Below, in pieces: positions 36,024 to 45,062 of a stretch of 64,000 bases of DNA (position 1 is the stretch's first letter; every line of letters begins with the position of its first letter). The stretch lies in the NCBI RefSeq assembly GCF_030687575.1, contig NZ_CP117439.1, positions 3,091,501 to 3,155,500 on the forward strand, written 5' to 3'. This DNA comes from Pseudomonas sp. FP2309 (GTDB lineage Bacteria > Pseudomonadota > Gammaproteobacteria > Pseudomonadales > Pseudomonadaceae). Made by a program: the position numbers and the translations under genes. Below the pieces are notes generated by a model. It was not told the DNA's origin, made no database searches, and worked only from the letters and a program-made list of their open reading frames with translations.

Positions 36024-37964
36024 ATGAAAATAAAAAATAAGCTAGTGCTGGCTTTTGTCTCTGTCGCGTTCATCCCGGTAAGCCTGGTGGCGGTGATTTC
36101 TGTCATGAACACACGGACCCAGGCGGTCGACCAGTTTATCGACGGCAGCACCCGGGAAATCCGCCAGATCGACGGCAATATCCGCCAGTTCTTCGACGGC
36201 ACACTGCAGAACGTCGATCAAATGGCGACCGATCCTGTGTACACCTCCATCAACACCTTAAAGAACTACCAACCCGCCGACGCGGCCAGCCTGCCCATGC
36301 CTGCCCAAGCGCAAAGCGTGATCGACCGCTTCGCACGCTACGGCGCGACCCACCCGGCAGCCGCCATCCTGTCCATCGGCCTGGAGGACGGCACCTACGT
36401 CAAATGGCCGGATGACCCGCAACTGGCCAAGTACGACCCACGCGCGCGCCCCTGGTACAAAGCGGCGATGGCCAGCCCCGGCAAAACCGTGCGCACCCCG
36501 GCGTACTACTACGACAAAGACGACGTGGCCCTGGTGGGCACCGCACGCGCATTGCTGGATAACGCCGGCAAAGCCAAGGGCGTGTTCGTGGTCAGCGTGT
36601 CGCTGAAAAACCTCACCGAGTTGGTCAAGAGCATCAAGCTTGGCGAAAGCGGCTACGTGATGCTGATCGAAGACGGTGTGGTGTTGGTGGACCCACGGGA
36701 CGCCGCCCACAGCTTCAAGCCGCTCAAAGACCTGGGCGCGCCCTATGCGCACCTGGCGGATACGCCTCAGGGTTCCACCGACGTGGAGATCGACGGCGTG
36801 CGCTACATGGCCAACGTGTGGACCTCGCCCGGCCTGGGCTGGCGCTACATCGGCCTGATCGAACACAACGAAGTGATGGCCGAAGCCACGCGCATGACCT
36901 ACGTCACGGCGGTCATCGTTGGTGTGCTGGTACTGGTCTTCGGCTTGCTCGCGGCGGCGTTTTCCAAAGTGATCGTCAAGCCAATCGGTCAGGTCAGCAG
37001 CGGTTTGCAGTCCATCGCCGAGGGCGAAGGCGACCTGCGCCACGCGTTGCAGGTGCAAGGCAAAGACGAAACCGCCGAACTGGCGGGCTGGTTCAACAAG
37101 TTTCTTGCCGCGATTCGCCAGTTGATCCAGCACATTGGCGCGGCCTCGGCCAATTTGCAGAACGCCTCGAAGGTCAACAGCGAGGTCGCGCACAACATGA
37201 ACGAAGCCGCCGGGCGCCAGCGTGAGGCAGTGGAACTGGTCTCGACGGCGTTCAACGAGATGGTCGCCACGGCCAACGAGGTTGCGCGCTCGTGCAGCGG
37301 CGCGGCGGAGTCTGCCGAGAACGGCCATCGCCGCGTGGCCGAAGGCAAACAGCAGATCGAACAGACCACCGATAACGTCAACCGCCTGGGACGTCGCCTG
37401 ACCGAATCGTCCGAGGCGATGGTCGAGCTGGAAGCCGGCAGCCGCAGTATCAACCAGATCATCGGCACCATCCGCGCGATTGCCGAACAGACCAACCTGC
37501 TGGCGCTCAACGCCGCCATCGAAGCGGCCCGCGCGGGTGACCAGGGTCGAGGTTTCGCCGTGGTGGCTGACGAGGTCCGCGCGCTGGCCAAACGTACGTC
37601 CGACTCCACCGGCGAGATCGAGCAACTGCTCGGCACCCTGGGCAGCAAGACCGAAGAAGTCACGCAAAAAATGGGCAGTTGCCTGGACCTGTCACGGGCC
37701 AGCGTGTCGTCCATCGAAAGCGCGCGGGACAGCTTTGAAGGCATCCAGTTGTCGGTAAATGAAATCCGCGACCAGAACCTGCAAATTTCCGCCGCCGCCG
37801 AGGAACAACACAGCGTGGCCGAAGAGATCAACCGGCATATCCAGCAGATCTACGACGAAGCGCGCCTGGTGGAAAGCCTGGCCAACTCGGCGCAGGACGA
37901 CTCGGGACGCTTATCCGATCTGTCGGATGAGCTCAATGGCTTGGTAGGCCGCTTCAAGTCCTGA
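36024..37964 (+). CDS. Methyl-accepting chemotaxis protein, dCache sensor
   Basis: 646 residues. TM1 ([20 protein letters not shown]) is followed by a periplasmic double-Cache domain of about 240 residues ([40 protein letters not shown]), TM2 near 300, HAMP ([20 protein letters not shown]) and the signalling domain ([20 protein letters not shown]). dCache receptors in Pseudomonas often bind amino acids or other small organics; the ligand cannot be read here. The ATG at 36024 gives a clean N-terminal anchor; ATG 36012 is an alternative and neither has a strong ribosome site. Confidence 0.9.
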   Translation: MKIKNKLVLAFVSVAFIPVSLVAVISVMNTRTQAVDQFIDGSTREIRQIDGNIRQFFDGTLQNVDQMATDPVYTSINTLKNYQPADAASLPMPAQAQSVIDRFARYGATHPAAAILSIGLEDGTYVKWPDDPQLAKYDPRARPWYKAAMASPGKTVRTPAYYYDKDDVALVGTARALLDNAGKAKGVFVVSVSLKNLTELVKSIKLGESGYVMLIEDGVVLVDPRDAAHSFKPLKDLGAPYAHLADTPQGSTDVEIDGVRYMANVWTSPGLGWRYIGLIEHNEVMAEATRMTYVTAVIVGVLVLVFGLLAAAFSKVIVKPIGQVSSGLQSIAEGEGDLRHALQVQGKDETAELAGWFNKFLAAIRQLIQHIGAASANLQNASKVNSEVAHNMNEAAGRQREAVELVSTAFNEMVATANEVARSCSGAAESAENGHRRVAEGKQQIEQTTDNVNRLGRRLTESSEAMVELEAGSRSINQIIGTIRAIAEQTNLLALNAAIEAARAGDQGRGFAVVADEVRALAKRTSDSTGEIEQLLGTLGSKTEEVTQKMGSCLDLSRASVSSIESARDSFEGIQLSVNEIRDQNLQISAAAEEQHSVAEEINRHIQQIYDEARLVESLANSAQDDSGRLSDLSDELNGLVGRFKS

Positions 37965-37991
37965 TAAGCGCGGCAACCTGACGCCCTTCGC

Positions 37992-38020
37992 AGCCCTCAC
38001 AGGTATCCCCTGTGGGGGCT
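37992..38020. terminator. Hairpin between convergent chemoreceptor and uvsE
   Basis: AGCCCTCACAGG-tatcc-CCTGTGGGGGCT: 12 positions paired except one T-G, between two convergent stops. It can serve either strand; no strong T-run. Confidence 0.5.
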
Positions 38021-38050
38021 CAGGAGTTCCAGCGAGGCATCGACGACTTT

Positions 38051-39079
38051 CTAGCCCGAGTGACGCTTGAAATGCTCGTAGAACGCCAACGCTGCCACGT
38101 TCTTGTCCTTGGCTTCGAGCATGATGTCGAAGCGGTCGAAAAACTGCAGTGCGTAGTCGTTGGTCCAGCGATTCCACATCTGCGCGCTGTGGCCGTACAG
38201 ATCGCGCTTGGCGACTACCTGCAACAGCGGCTCCATTTCCAGTTTGTGTTCGGCGTCAAAACCCAGTTCCTGCAAGCTTTCCTGGGGTTGGGAGTAGTGC
38301 ATTGTCGGGCGCACACCGCGCCAGCTGTCGATCACCCGCGCCACACGCGGCGAGTCGGGGTCAATGTAGTGGTTTTCGTTGATCCAGCAGTGGTGGATGT
38401 CCAGCACCACCGGTGCCAGGTCGGCCACTTGCAGGCAGTGATCAAGGCCGTAGGTCTTTTCATCGTTCTCGAAGGTGATGCAATTGCGCGCCGCCTCTGA
38501 CAGGCGCGACCAGACTGCGCGGGTGCCTTCCACCCCAAGACGGCCGGCGATGTGCACGTTGCACTTGAGGTCCTGGAAGCGCCGGCCATAGCCCATCATG
38601 CGGATCATGTCGGCGTGGTATTCGAACTCGGCGAGGCTGTTTTCCACCACGCCGGGGTTTTCCGAACCGAGCACGCAGTACTGGCCGGGATGGAACGACA
38701 GGCGAATATCCGCAGCACGCGCCAGTTCGCCGATGGCAGCGAAGCCGTCGATCAATTGGCGTTCGATGGCGGGGTCTTTGTACACCGCGGCCACTTTCGG
38801 GTGGCTGTAGAACGGCAGCAAATCACTGCTCAGGCGCAGCATGTGCAAGGTCGGTGGCAGTTCAGCCACATAGGCCAGCAAGCGCAATTGCGCGGCCAGG
38901 TTATGGGTGACCACTTCGACCAGTTTGTCGCGGGCGACACGGGCGTCGACGCTGTCCATCCAGCGCAGTGTGGTGGTGCGCGGATTGAAGGGCCCCTCGA
39001 TCAATTTCAAGGCACTGGCGGACAACAGGCGTTCGGGGTGCTTGTACTGGCAGGGGAAGCCGATGCGAGGATGAGTCAT
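38051..39079 (-). CDS. uvsE: UV damage endonuclease UvsE/UVDE
   Basis: 342 residues, TIM-barrel metal-dependent enzyme that nicks DNA 5' to UV photoproducts and other distortions, giving a repair route independent of UvrABC. Family features: IGFPCQYKHPERLLSASALK, LRLSSDLLPFYSHP, RLSFHPGQYCVLGSENPGVV, VLDIHHCWINEN and GVRPTMHYSQP, which carry the His, Glu and Asp metal ligands. Start at ATG 39079 (MTHPRIGFPC); a longer in-frame reading adds 19 residues with no homology. UvsE is patchily distributed among Pseudomonas. Confidence 0.9.
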   Translation of the reverse strand: MTHPRIGFPCQYKHPERLLSASALKLIEGPFNPRTTTLRWMDSVDARVARDKLVEVVTHNLAAQLRLLAYVAELPPTLHMLRLSSDLLPFYSHPKVAAVYKDPAIERQLIDGFAAIGELARAADIRLSFHPGQYCVLGSENPGVVENSLAEFEYHADMIRMMGYGRRFQDLKCNVHIAGRLGVEGTRAVWSRLSEAARNCITFENDEKTYGLDHCLQVADLAPVVLDIHHCWINENHYIDPDSPRVARVIDSWRGVRPTMHYSQPQESLQELGFDAEHKLEMEPLLQVVAKRDLYGHSAQMWNRWTNDYALQFFDRFDIMLEAKDKNVAALAFYEHFKRHSG

Positions 39080-39265
39080 GAAAGCGCCTGCACTCGAGGA
39101 AAGGAACGAATGATACGGCCTTAGGCCCAGGCTCAATCAAGCGGGTTCATAATATTTAGACATCAATCACGCTGAACTTTCCTACTTGCGGCGTGCTCAT
39201 TTCCTATGTGCTGCCCCACCCAGGGGTGTTGGATAACACGTTGGAAAACAAGGAGCCGCCCCACC

Positions 39266-39679
39266 ATGACTACCCTCTCCACTTACCGGCCCATGCCAGG
39301 TCCACTGCACGCGACCTTGCTCGCCGGCACCGTGCCGTTGTTTCTCGGGGCCTTGCTCAGTGATATTGCCTACGGCCAGACCTACCAGATTCAATGGGCC
39401 AACTTCGCCGCCTGGCTGATTGCCGGCGCGCTGGTCTTTGCTGGGTTTGCGTTGTTGTTCGCGCTCGTCAACCTGTTGCGCGCCGAACACAAGACCGGGC
39501 AACCGCTCGCCTACTTCCTGCTCTTGTTGGCGGCCTGGGTGCTGGGGCTCGTCAATGCCTTCCAGCATGCCAAGGACGCCTACGCCATGATGCCCGCCGG
39601 CCTGGTGCTGTCGGTGATCGTCACCGTGCTGACCCTCGCGGCGACCTTTACCGGCCTGCGTTGCGGAGGTGCCAAATGA
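39266..39679 (+). CDS. DUF2231 four-helix membrane protein
   Basis: 137 residues with four hydrophobic helices. MPGPLHATLLAGTVPLFLGALLSD begins with the His-containing segment typical of DUF2231. AAGGAG lies just before ATG 39266. Its stop overlaps the start of the PQQ-dependent sugar dehydrogenase gene by 4 bp, so the two are coupled; the membrane protein may be the electron acceptor or anchor for that dehydrogenase (inference). Confidence 0.82.
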   Translation: MTTLSTYRPMPGPLHATLLAGTVPLFLGALLSDIAYGQTYQIQWANFAAWLIAGALVFAGFALLFALVNLLRAEHKTGQPLAYFLLLLAAWVLGLVNAFQHAKDAYAMMPAGLVLSVIVTVLTLAATFTGLRCGGAK

Positions 39680-40968
39680 ACCCATCCAGCACATTGACCC
39701 TGCTGAGTGCCGCCCTGCTGCTCAGCGCCTGTGGCGGTGACGGTGATCCAACCCAGGCCCGTGGCCCGGACCCAAAACTGCCGGAGCAGCAAAGCAGCCT
39801 GGTACCGAGCATGAAGATCGCCGAACCCAGCCCCTGGGGCGAGCAAAAGCCCAAGGTGCCCGAAGGCTACAGCGTCACCGCCATCGCCACTGACCTGGCG
39901 ATCCCGCGCCAGACCTTGGTGCTGCCCAACGGTGACATCCTGGTCGCCGAAGGCCGGGGCGGCAGCGCAGCCAAGCTCAAGCCCAAGGATGTGATCGCCA
40001 GCGTGATGAAGGCCCAGGGCAATACCAAGGTCAAAGGCGGCAACCGCCTGACCCTGCTGCGTGATGCCGACGGTGATGGCACCTACGAACTGAAAACCGT
40101 ATTTGCCGAAAACCTCAACGCGCCCTACGGCCTGGCGTTCGCCGACGGCAAACTCTACGTGGCCAACCAGGATGCGCTGGTGCGTTTCGACTACACCGAC
40201 GGCCAGACCAAGGCCAGCGGCGCGCCGACCAAAGTCACCGACCTGCCGGCGCAGATCAACCACCACTGGACCAAATCGCTGGCTATCAGCGCCGACGGGC
40301 GCCAGCTGTACGTGGGCATCGGCTCCAACAGCAACGTCACCGAGCGCGGCATGGAAGTGGAAATCGACCGCGCCATGGTCTGGCAGATCGACGCCGCCAC
40401 CGGCGCCCACAAGCCCTACGCCACCGGTCTGCGCAACCCGACCGCGCTGACCATCCAACCCGACTCCGGGCAACTGTGGACGGTGGTCAACGAACGCGAC
40501 GAACTGGGCCCGGACCTGGTGCCGGACTACCTGACCTCGGTGCGTGAAGGCGCGTTCTATGGCTGGCCTTACAGCTACTGGGGCCAGAACGTCGACCCGC
40601 GCGCGCAACCGCAGAACCCGGCGAAAGTCGCCGCCGCGATCAAACCGGACTACAGCCTCGGTTCACACGTGGCGGCCTTGGGCGTGGACTTCTCCATCCC
40701 GGCCATGGGCGAGAAATTCGCCGACGGCGTATTCGTCGGCGAGCACGGCAGTTGGAACCGTCCGAACCCTGTTGGCTACAAGGTGATCTTCGTGCCGTTC
40801 AGCAATGGCAAGCCTGCGGGCGAGCCGATTGACTTCGCCACCGGCTTTCGCGGTGATGACGGCAAGACCCGTGGCCGCCCGGTGGGCGTGACGGTGGATC
40901 CCAAAGGTGCGCTGATCATTGCCGATGACTTGGCCAATACGGTGTGGCGGGTGACGCGTAAACCCTGA
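39676..40968 (+). CDS. PQQ-dependent sugar dehydrogenase, sorbosone-dehydrogenase-like lipoprotein
   Basis: 430 residues. The lipobox LLLSACGG near residue 16 indicates a lipid-anchored periplasmic protein. The six-bladed propeller of the soluble glucose/sorbosone dehydrogenase family follows (GYSVTAIATDLAIPRQTLVL, HHWTKSLAISADGRQLYVGI, GLRNPTALTIQPDSGQLWTV, GEHGSWNRPNPVGYKV). It oxidises an aldose or related compound with PQQ; the exact substrate is unknown. ATG 39676 overlaps the DUF2231 stop. Confidence 0.87.
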   Translation: MNPSSTLTLLSAALLLSACGGDGDPTQARGPDPKLPEQQSSLVPSMKIAEPSPWGEQKPKVPEGYSVTAIATDLAIPRQTLVLPNGDILVAEGRGGSAAKLKPKDVIASVMKAQGNTKVKGGNRLTLLRDADGDGTYELKTVFAENLNAPYGLAFADGKLYVANQDALVRFDYTDGQTKASGAPTKVTDLPAQINHHWTKSLAISADGRQLYVGIGSNSNVTERGMEVEIDRAMVWQIDAATGAHKPYATGLRNPTALTIQPDSGQLWTVVNERDELGPDLVPDYLTSVREGAFYGWPYSYWGQNVDPRAQPQNPAKVAAAIKPDYSLGSHVAALGVDFSIPAMGEKFADGVFVGEHGSWNRPNPVGYKVIFVPFSNGKPAGEPIDFATGFRGDDGKTRGRPVGVTVDPKGALIIADDLANTVWRVTRKP

Positions 40969-40982
40969 CTCAACGAGCAGAC

Positions 40983-41022
40983 CGTGGCGCAGGCTGGCCG
41001 AAAACGGCCGACCTGCGCCACG
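40983..41022. terminator. Strong bidirectional hairpin
   Basis: CGTGGCGCAGG-ct-GGCCG-aaaa-CGGCC-ga-CCTGCGCCACG: 16 pairs apart from a two-base internal mismatch, between convergent stops at 40968 and 41043. Confidence 0.6.
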
Positions 41023-41042
41023 GGGTCTCGCTGAACAGCGCA

Positions 41043-42446
41043 TTACAAGTCCGTGATTTCCTTGTGGCGCGGCACCAACACCTTCATCACGCTCCAGGCC
41101 ACCAGGTAGGCCAGCGCACAGATGGCGAACATGATCATGTAGCCGGTATGGATGTCGTTGATCGATTTGTAATAGTCGAACACCCAACCGCCGATCTTGG
41201 TCATCACCACACCGCCCAGGCCACCGGCCATGCCGCCAATACCGACCACCGATGCCACGGTTTTCTGCGGGAACATGTCAGACACGGTGGTGAAGATGTT
41301 GCACGACCAGGCCTGATGCGCAGACGCACCCACGCCGATCAGCAACACCGGCACCCAGAAACTGATGTAACCCAGCGGTTGCGCCAGCAACACCACCAGC
41401 GGGAACAGCGCGATCACCAACATGGCTTTCATACGGCCGTCGTACGGCGCATCGCCGCGCGCCATGAAGTAGCTGGGGAACCAGCCGCCGCCGATGCTGC
41501 CAACCATGGTCATGCTGTACAACACGGCCAGGGGCACGACGATATCCGCGCCTTTCATTGCGTACTGCGCCGACAGGTAAGTGGGCAGCCAGAACAGGAA
41601 GAACCACCACACGCCATCGGTCATGAACTTGCCGAAGGCAAAGGCCCAGGTCTGGCGGTAAGTCAGCAGTTTGAACCACGAGACTTTCTTCGCGACGGTA
41701 CCGGCAGATGCCTCGGTGAACGGCTGCACGGCCTGGTCGCTGCGGATATAGGCCAGTTCCTCGGCCGACAGGCGTTTTTGCTGCTCGGGCTTTTCATACA
41801 CGGCGGCCCACACGGCCACCCACAGAAAGCCGAGCATGCCGATCACCATAAAGGCGGCTTCCCAGCCCCACATACCCGCGATCAAAGGCACGCAGATCGG
41901 CGCCAGAATCGCGCCGACGTTGGCGCCGGAGTTGAAAATACCGGTGGCAAACGAGCGTTCTTTCTTCGGGAAGTACTCGGCCGTGGCTTTAATGGCGATG
42001 GGAAAGTTGCCCGCCTCGCCAATCGCCAGCACCGCGCGCGACAGCATGAAACCGGCAATCGACACCGGGATCACCGCCAGGCCGATCGCACCGCTGATGG
42101 CGGCAATGCCCTCGCCCATCGGCACGGAGAACGCGTGCATGATCGCGCCGGTGGACCAGATCGCAATCGCGACCACGTAGGCCGCCTTGGTGCCGATTTT
42201 GTCGACGAAGCGCCCAGCGAACAGCATGGAGATCGCATAGACAAACTGAAACACCGCCGCGATGTTGGCGTAGTCGGTGTTGCTCCAGCCAAATTGCGTC
42301 GACAACTGCGGTGCCAGCAGGCTAAGCACCTGCCGGTCGAGGTAATTGACGGTGGTGGCGAAAAACAGCATCGCGCAGATGGTCCAGCGATAGTTGCCGA
42401 CCGCCTGGCCAACACGATGGGCACTGATGGGCTCGTTCAGATTCAT
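41043..42446 (-). CDS. MFS transporter, hexuronate/ACS family
   Basis: 467 residues with 12 helices. WTICAMLFFATTVNYLDRQV, FQFVYAISMLFAGRFVDKIG, LAIGEAGNFPIAIKATAEYF and FNSGANVGAILAPICVPLIA are the signatures of the anion:cation symporter group, which includes ExuT (hexuronates) and GudP (glucarate). Sequence is closest in feel to ExuT-type carriers. The ATG at 42446 (MNLNEPISAHRVG) is preferred; a 32-residue in-frame extension runs through operator-like repeats. No catabolic genes adjoin it here. Confidence 0.87.
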   Translation of the reverse strand: MNLNEPISAHRVGQAVGNYRWTICAMLFFATTVNYLDRQVLSLLAPQLSTQFGWSNTDYANIAAVFQFVYAISMLFAGRFVDKIGTKAAYVVAIAIWSTGAIMHAFSVPMGEGIAAISGAIGLAVIPVSIAGFMLSRAVLAIGEAGNFPIAIKATAEYFPKKERSFATGIFNSGANVGAILAPICVPLIAGMWGWEAAFMVIGMLGFLWVAVWAAVYEKPEQQKRLSAEELAYIRSDQAVQPFTEASAGTVAKKVSWFKLLTYRQTWAFAFGKFMTDGVWWFFLFWLPTYLSAQYAMKGADIVVPLAVLYSMTMVGSIGGGWFPSYFMARGDAPYDGRMKAMLVIALFPLVVLLAQPLGYISFWVPVLLIGVGASAHQAWSCNIFTTVSDMFPQKTVASVVGIGGMAGGLGGVVMTKIGGWVFDYYKSINDIHTGYMIMFAICALAYLVAWSVMKVLVPRHKEITDL

Positions 42447-42475
42447 GGCATCACTTTTTATTTTTGTTAGGTAGG

Positions 42476-42495
42476 ACATATGTAACGTCATATGT
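42476..42495. promoter_or_regulatory. Operator-like palindrome before the hexuronate-type carrier
   Basis: ACATATG-taacgt-CATATGT, perfect 7-bp arms, 30 bp upstream of the carrier's ATG on the minus strand. Position near the promoter suggests a repressor site. Confidence 0.5.
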
Positions 42496-42616
42496 CGTCG
42501 TACAACTGCCGCTTTTATATCGAGCCTCCTACCCTGTGTCAATCGGAAAGATTGCGCTATACCCCGCTATCGCTTGGGTATCAAATGTGTCGGATTTGAT
42601 CAGTTGTAGGATGACA
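42493..42616. promoter_or_regulatory. Inverted pair of TTGTASGAYGACA sites
   Basis: TGTCGTCGTACAA (42493-42505) is the inverse of TTGTACGACGACA, and TTGTAGGATGACA occurs at 42604-42616. The two copies differ at two positions and face each other about 100 bp apart. The TTGTA half resembles GntR/FadR-family operators used for sugar-acid genes. Confidence 0.5.
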
Positions 42617-42808
42617 TCTGCATAACACCCGACTTGGCGGCTGACCGGGCCCATCGTTCAGCGCGCCGATGCACGGCATACCGACCTTTTCCAGCACACG
42701 GATAGACACGGCGTGGTCAGGCCGCGCCCGCCCGAATACCTCGCTGTGCAAAAAAATAGCCGAAGCGGTGAATTTTTTCGTGTCCGCTTGTATCTGAACT
42801 GACAGAGC

Positions 42809-42831
42809 GGTGCTATCGCTGTGATAGCACC
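42809..42831. promoter_or_regulatory. Perfect hairpin just upstream of proP
   Basis: GGTGCTATC-gctgt-GATAGCACC, a 9-bp stem with a 5-base loop, ending 28 bp before the ATG at 42860. It could be an operator or an RNA element in the leader; there is no T-run. Confidence 0.5.
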
Positions 42832-42859
42832 ACCCCAGTTCAGTTTTAGAGTGGTTCGC

Positions 42860-44362
42860 ATGAAATTACGTAAGAAAAGCGTCAAACCCATCGGGTTGAA
42901 CGACATCACCATCGTTGACGACACCAAAGTGCGCAAGGCCATCACCGCCGCCGCACTGGGTAACGCCATGGAATGGTTCGACTTTGGCGTCTACGGGTTC
43001 GTCGCCTACGTGTTGGGCAAGGTGTTCTTTCCCGATGCCTCCCCCAGCGTCCAAATGATCGCGGCACTGGGTACGTTCTCCGTGCCCTTCCTGATTCGCC
43101 CCCTCGGCGGCCTGTTTTTCGGTGCGCTGGGCGATAAATACGGGCGACAGAAAGTCCTCGCGGCGACCATTGTGATCATGTCGCTAAGCACCTTCGCCAT
43201 CGGCCTGATCCCCGGGTACGCCTCCATCGGCATCTGGGCGCCGATCCTGCTGTTGCTGTGCAAGATGGCCCAAGGCTTCTCGGTGGGCGGTGAATACACC
43301 GGCGCATCGATCTTCGTCGCCGAATACGCGCCGGACCGCAAGCGCGGGTTCCTCGGCAGTTGGCTGGACTTCGGCTCGATTGCCGGCTTCGTGCTGGGTG
43401 CGGGCGTGGTGGTGCTGATCTCCAGCGTGCTGGGTGAGGCTGAATTTGAAGCCTGGGGCTGGCGCCTGCCGTTCTTCCTGGCGCTGCCCCTGGGCATCAT
43501 CGGCCTGTACCTGCGCCATGCGCTGGAGGAAACCCCGGCCTTCCAACAGCACATGGACAAGCTTGAACAAGGCGACCGCGAAGGCCTGAGCCACGGTCCC
43601 AAAGTGTCCTTCAAGGAAGTTGCGACCCAGCACTGGCGCAGCCTGTTGACCTGTATCGGCATCGTCGCGGCCACCAACGTGACGTACTACATGCTGCTCA
43701 CCTACATGCCGAGCTACCTGTCCCATAACCTGCACTACAAAGAAAACAGCGGCGTACTGATCATCATCGCGATCATGGTCGGCATGCTGTTCGTGCAGCC
43801 GTTCATTGGGTTTATCAGCGACAAGATCGGGCGCAAGCCGTTCATCATCGCCGGCAGCGTAGGTTTGCTGTTTCTGTCGATCCCGGCGTTCATGCTGATC
43901 ACCAGCGGCAAAATCGGGCTGATTTTTGCCGGCCTGCTGATCCTGGCGGTAATCCTCAACTTCTTTATCGGTGTGATGGCCTCGACCCTGCCGGCGATGT
44001 TCCCTACCCACCTGCGCTACAGCGCACTGGCCAGCGCGTTCAACGTCTCGGTGTTGATTGCCGGCGTTACGCCAACCGCCGTAGCGTGGTTGGTGGAAAG
44101 CACCAACGACCTGTACATGCCGGCTTATTACCTGATGGTGTTCGCCGTGGTCGGCCTGATCACCGGCCTGACCATGAAGGAAACCGCCAACAAACCCCTG
44201 CGCGGTGCGGCCCCGGCCGCGTCGGATATGGAAGAAGCCAAGGAGCTGTTGCAGGAACACCACGACAATATCGAGCAGAAGATCGAAGACATCGACGCCG
44301 AGATTGCCGAGCTTGAAGCCAAACGCAAGACTCTGGTGCAGCAGCACCCGCGTATCAACTAA
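42860..44362 (+). CDS. proP: Osmolyte:H+ symporter ProP (proline/glycine betaine)
   Basis: 500 residues, the same length as E. coli ProP. AALGNAMEWFDFGVYGFVAY, FGALGDKYGRQKV and KMAQGFSVGGEYTGASIFVA mark the MHS group. The cytoplasmic C-terminus forms a charged coiled coil (EEAKELLQEHHDNIEQKIED, then IAELEAKRKTLVQQ), the feature that sets the osmotic activation range of ProP. It imports proline, betaine and ectoine-like osmoprotectants. ATG 42860 is chosen because it begins MKLRKKSVKP; an upstream in-frame start runs through a palindrome. Confidence 0.9.
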   Translation: MKLRKKSVKPIGLNDITIVDDTKVRKAITAAALGNAMEWFDFGVYGFVAYVLGKVFFPDASPSVQMIAALGTFSVPFLIRPLGGLFFGALGDKYGRQKVLAATIVIMSLSTFAIGLIPGYASIGIWAPILLLLCKMAQGFSVGGEYTGASIFVAEYAPDRKRGFLGSWLDFGSIAGFVLGAGVVVLISSVLGEAEFEAWGWRLPFFLALPLGIIGLYLRHALEETPAFQQHMDKLEQGDREGLSHGPKVSFKEVATQHWRSLLTCIGIVAATNVTYYMLLTYMPSYLSHNLHYKENSGVLIIIAIMVGMLFVQPFIGFISDKIGRKPFIIAGSVGLLFLSIPAFMLITSGKIGLIFAGLLILAVILNFFIGVMASTLPAMFPTHLRYSALASAFNVSVLIAGVTPTAVAWLVESTNDLYMPAYYLMVFAVVGLITGLTMKETANKPLRGAAPAASDMEEAKELLQEHHDNIEQKIEDIDAEIAELEAKRKTLVQQHPRIN

Positions 44363-44373
44363 GACCTGACCGC

Positions 44374-44397
44374 GCGTGGTGGCCTGAACCACCACGC
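44374..44397 (+). terminator. Hairpin after proP
   Basis: GCGTGGTGG-cctgaa-CCACCACGC, 9 perfect pairs, starting 11 bp after the proP stop and ending just before the ribosome site of the GAF gene. Confidence 0.55.
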
Positions 44398-44413
44398 CTT
44401 TGGAGTGTTCAGC

Positions 44414-44920
44414 ATGCTTTCCAGCGTCACCGCCCCACAATCGCTGCTCAGCGCAGATGAACGCGCTGCTATCGCCGAAATCGAAGCCACCACCAGCATC
44501 CTGCAATTGGTCACCCGCCTGACGGGCATGCGCTTTGCCGGCATCGCCAAGTTCACCGACCTCGAATGGGTGGTCTGCTCGGCGCATGACACCATGGACA
44601 TGGGGATCCATGTCGACGACGTGCTCGAGCTGGAAACCACCTTGTGCAGCGAGTTCTGCATCAACCCCCAGACCCTGTTCGTCCCCCAAATCAGCGCCAA
44701 CGGCCGCTTTGCGGCGCGCCCGGTGGTCAAGCAATTCGCCATCGAGAGTTACGCCGGCGCGCCGATCTTCCTGCCTGACGGGCGCCTGTTCGGTGCACTG
44801 TGCGCGCTGGACTCCAGAGCGATGCTGTTTGACGACCCCAACCTGCCGGAAACCCTGAGCCTGTTCGCGCGGCTGATTGGTTGCATTTTCTTCGCTAACT
44901 TGACGACGAATGATCGCTGA
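44414..44920 (+). CDS. GAF-domain protein
   Basis: 168 residues forming a single GAF domain (FAGIAKFTDLEWVVCSAHDT, SYAGAPIFLPDGRLFGALCA, LFARLIGCIFF) with no output domain. Stand-alone GAF proteins can bind small molecules or act as partners of kinases. TTGGAG precedes the ATG by nine bases; an in-frame GTG at 44405 is less likely. It lies 51 bp after proP with a hairpin between, so coexpression is uncertain. Confidence 0.82.
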   Translation: MLSSVTAPQSLLSADERAAIAEIEATTSILQLVTRLTGMRFAGIAKFTDLEWVVCSAHDTMDMGIHVDDVLELETTLCSEFCINPQTLFVPQISANGRFAARPVVKQFAIESYAGAPIFLPDGRLFGALCALDSRAMLFDDPNLPETLSLFARLIGCIFFANLTTNDR

Positions 44921-44930
44921 GCGACGCCTT

Positions 44931-44945
44931 GCCGGGCAGCCCGGC
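44931..44945 (+). terminator. Short hairpin after the GAF gene
   Basis: GCCGGGC-a-GCCCGGC, 10 bp past the stop. A compact GC stem without a T-run; weak call. Confidence 0.3.
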
Positions 44946-45062
44946 ATCACGCGTCAGCGACCACGCACAGCGTCTGAGCCGCGCCTGAGGCGCTAAATAT
45001 TTGCCCCGGGCCGCCGATAGCCTTTCATACCCCTGACTGACAGCGTGGCCCTGCGCGAAACA

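Larger units (their letters stand above)
42447..42859. other. 413-bp divergent control region between two MFS genes
   Basis: No gene. Contains a palindrome at 42476-42495, an inverted pair of a 13-mer at 42493-42505 and 42604-42616, and a perfect hairpin at 42809-42831, each described separately. Confidence 0.6.
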
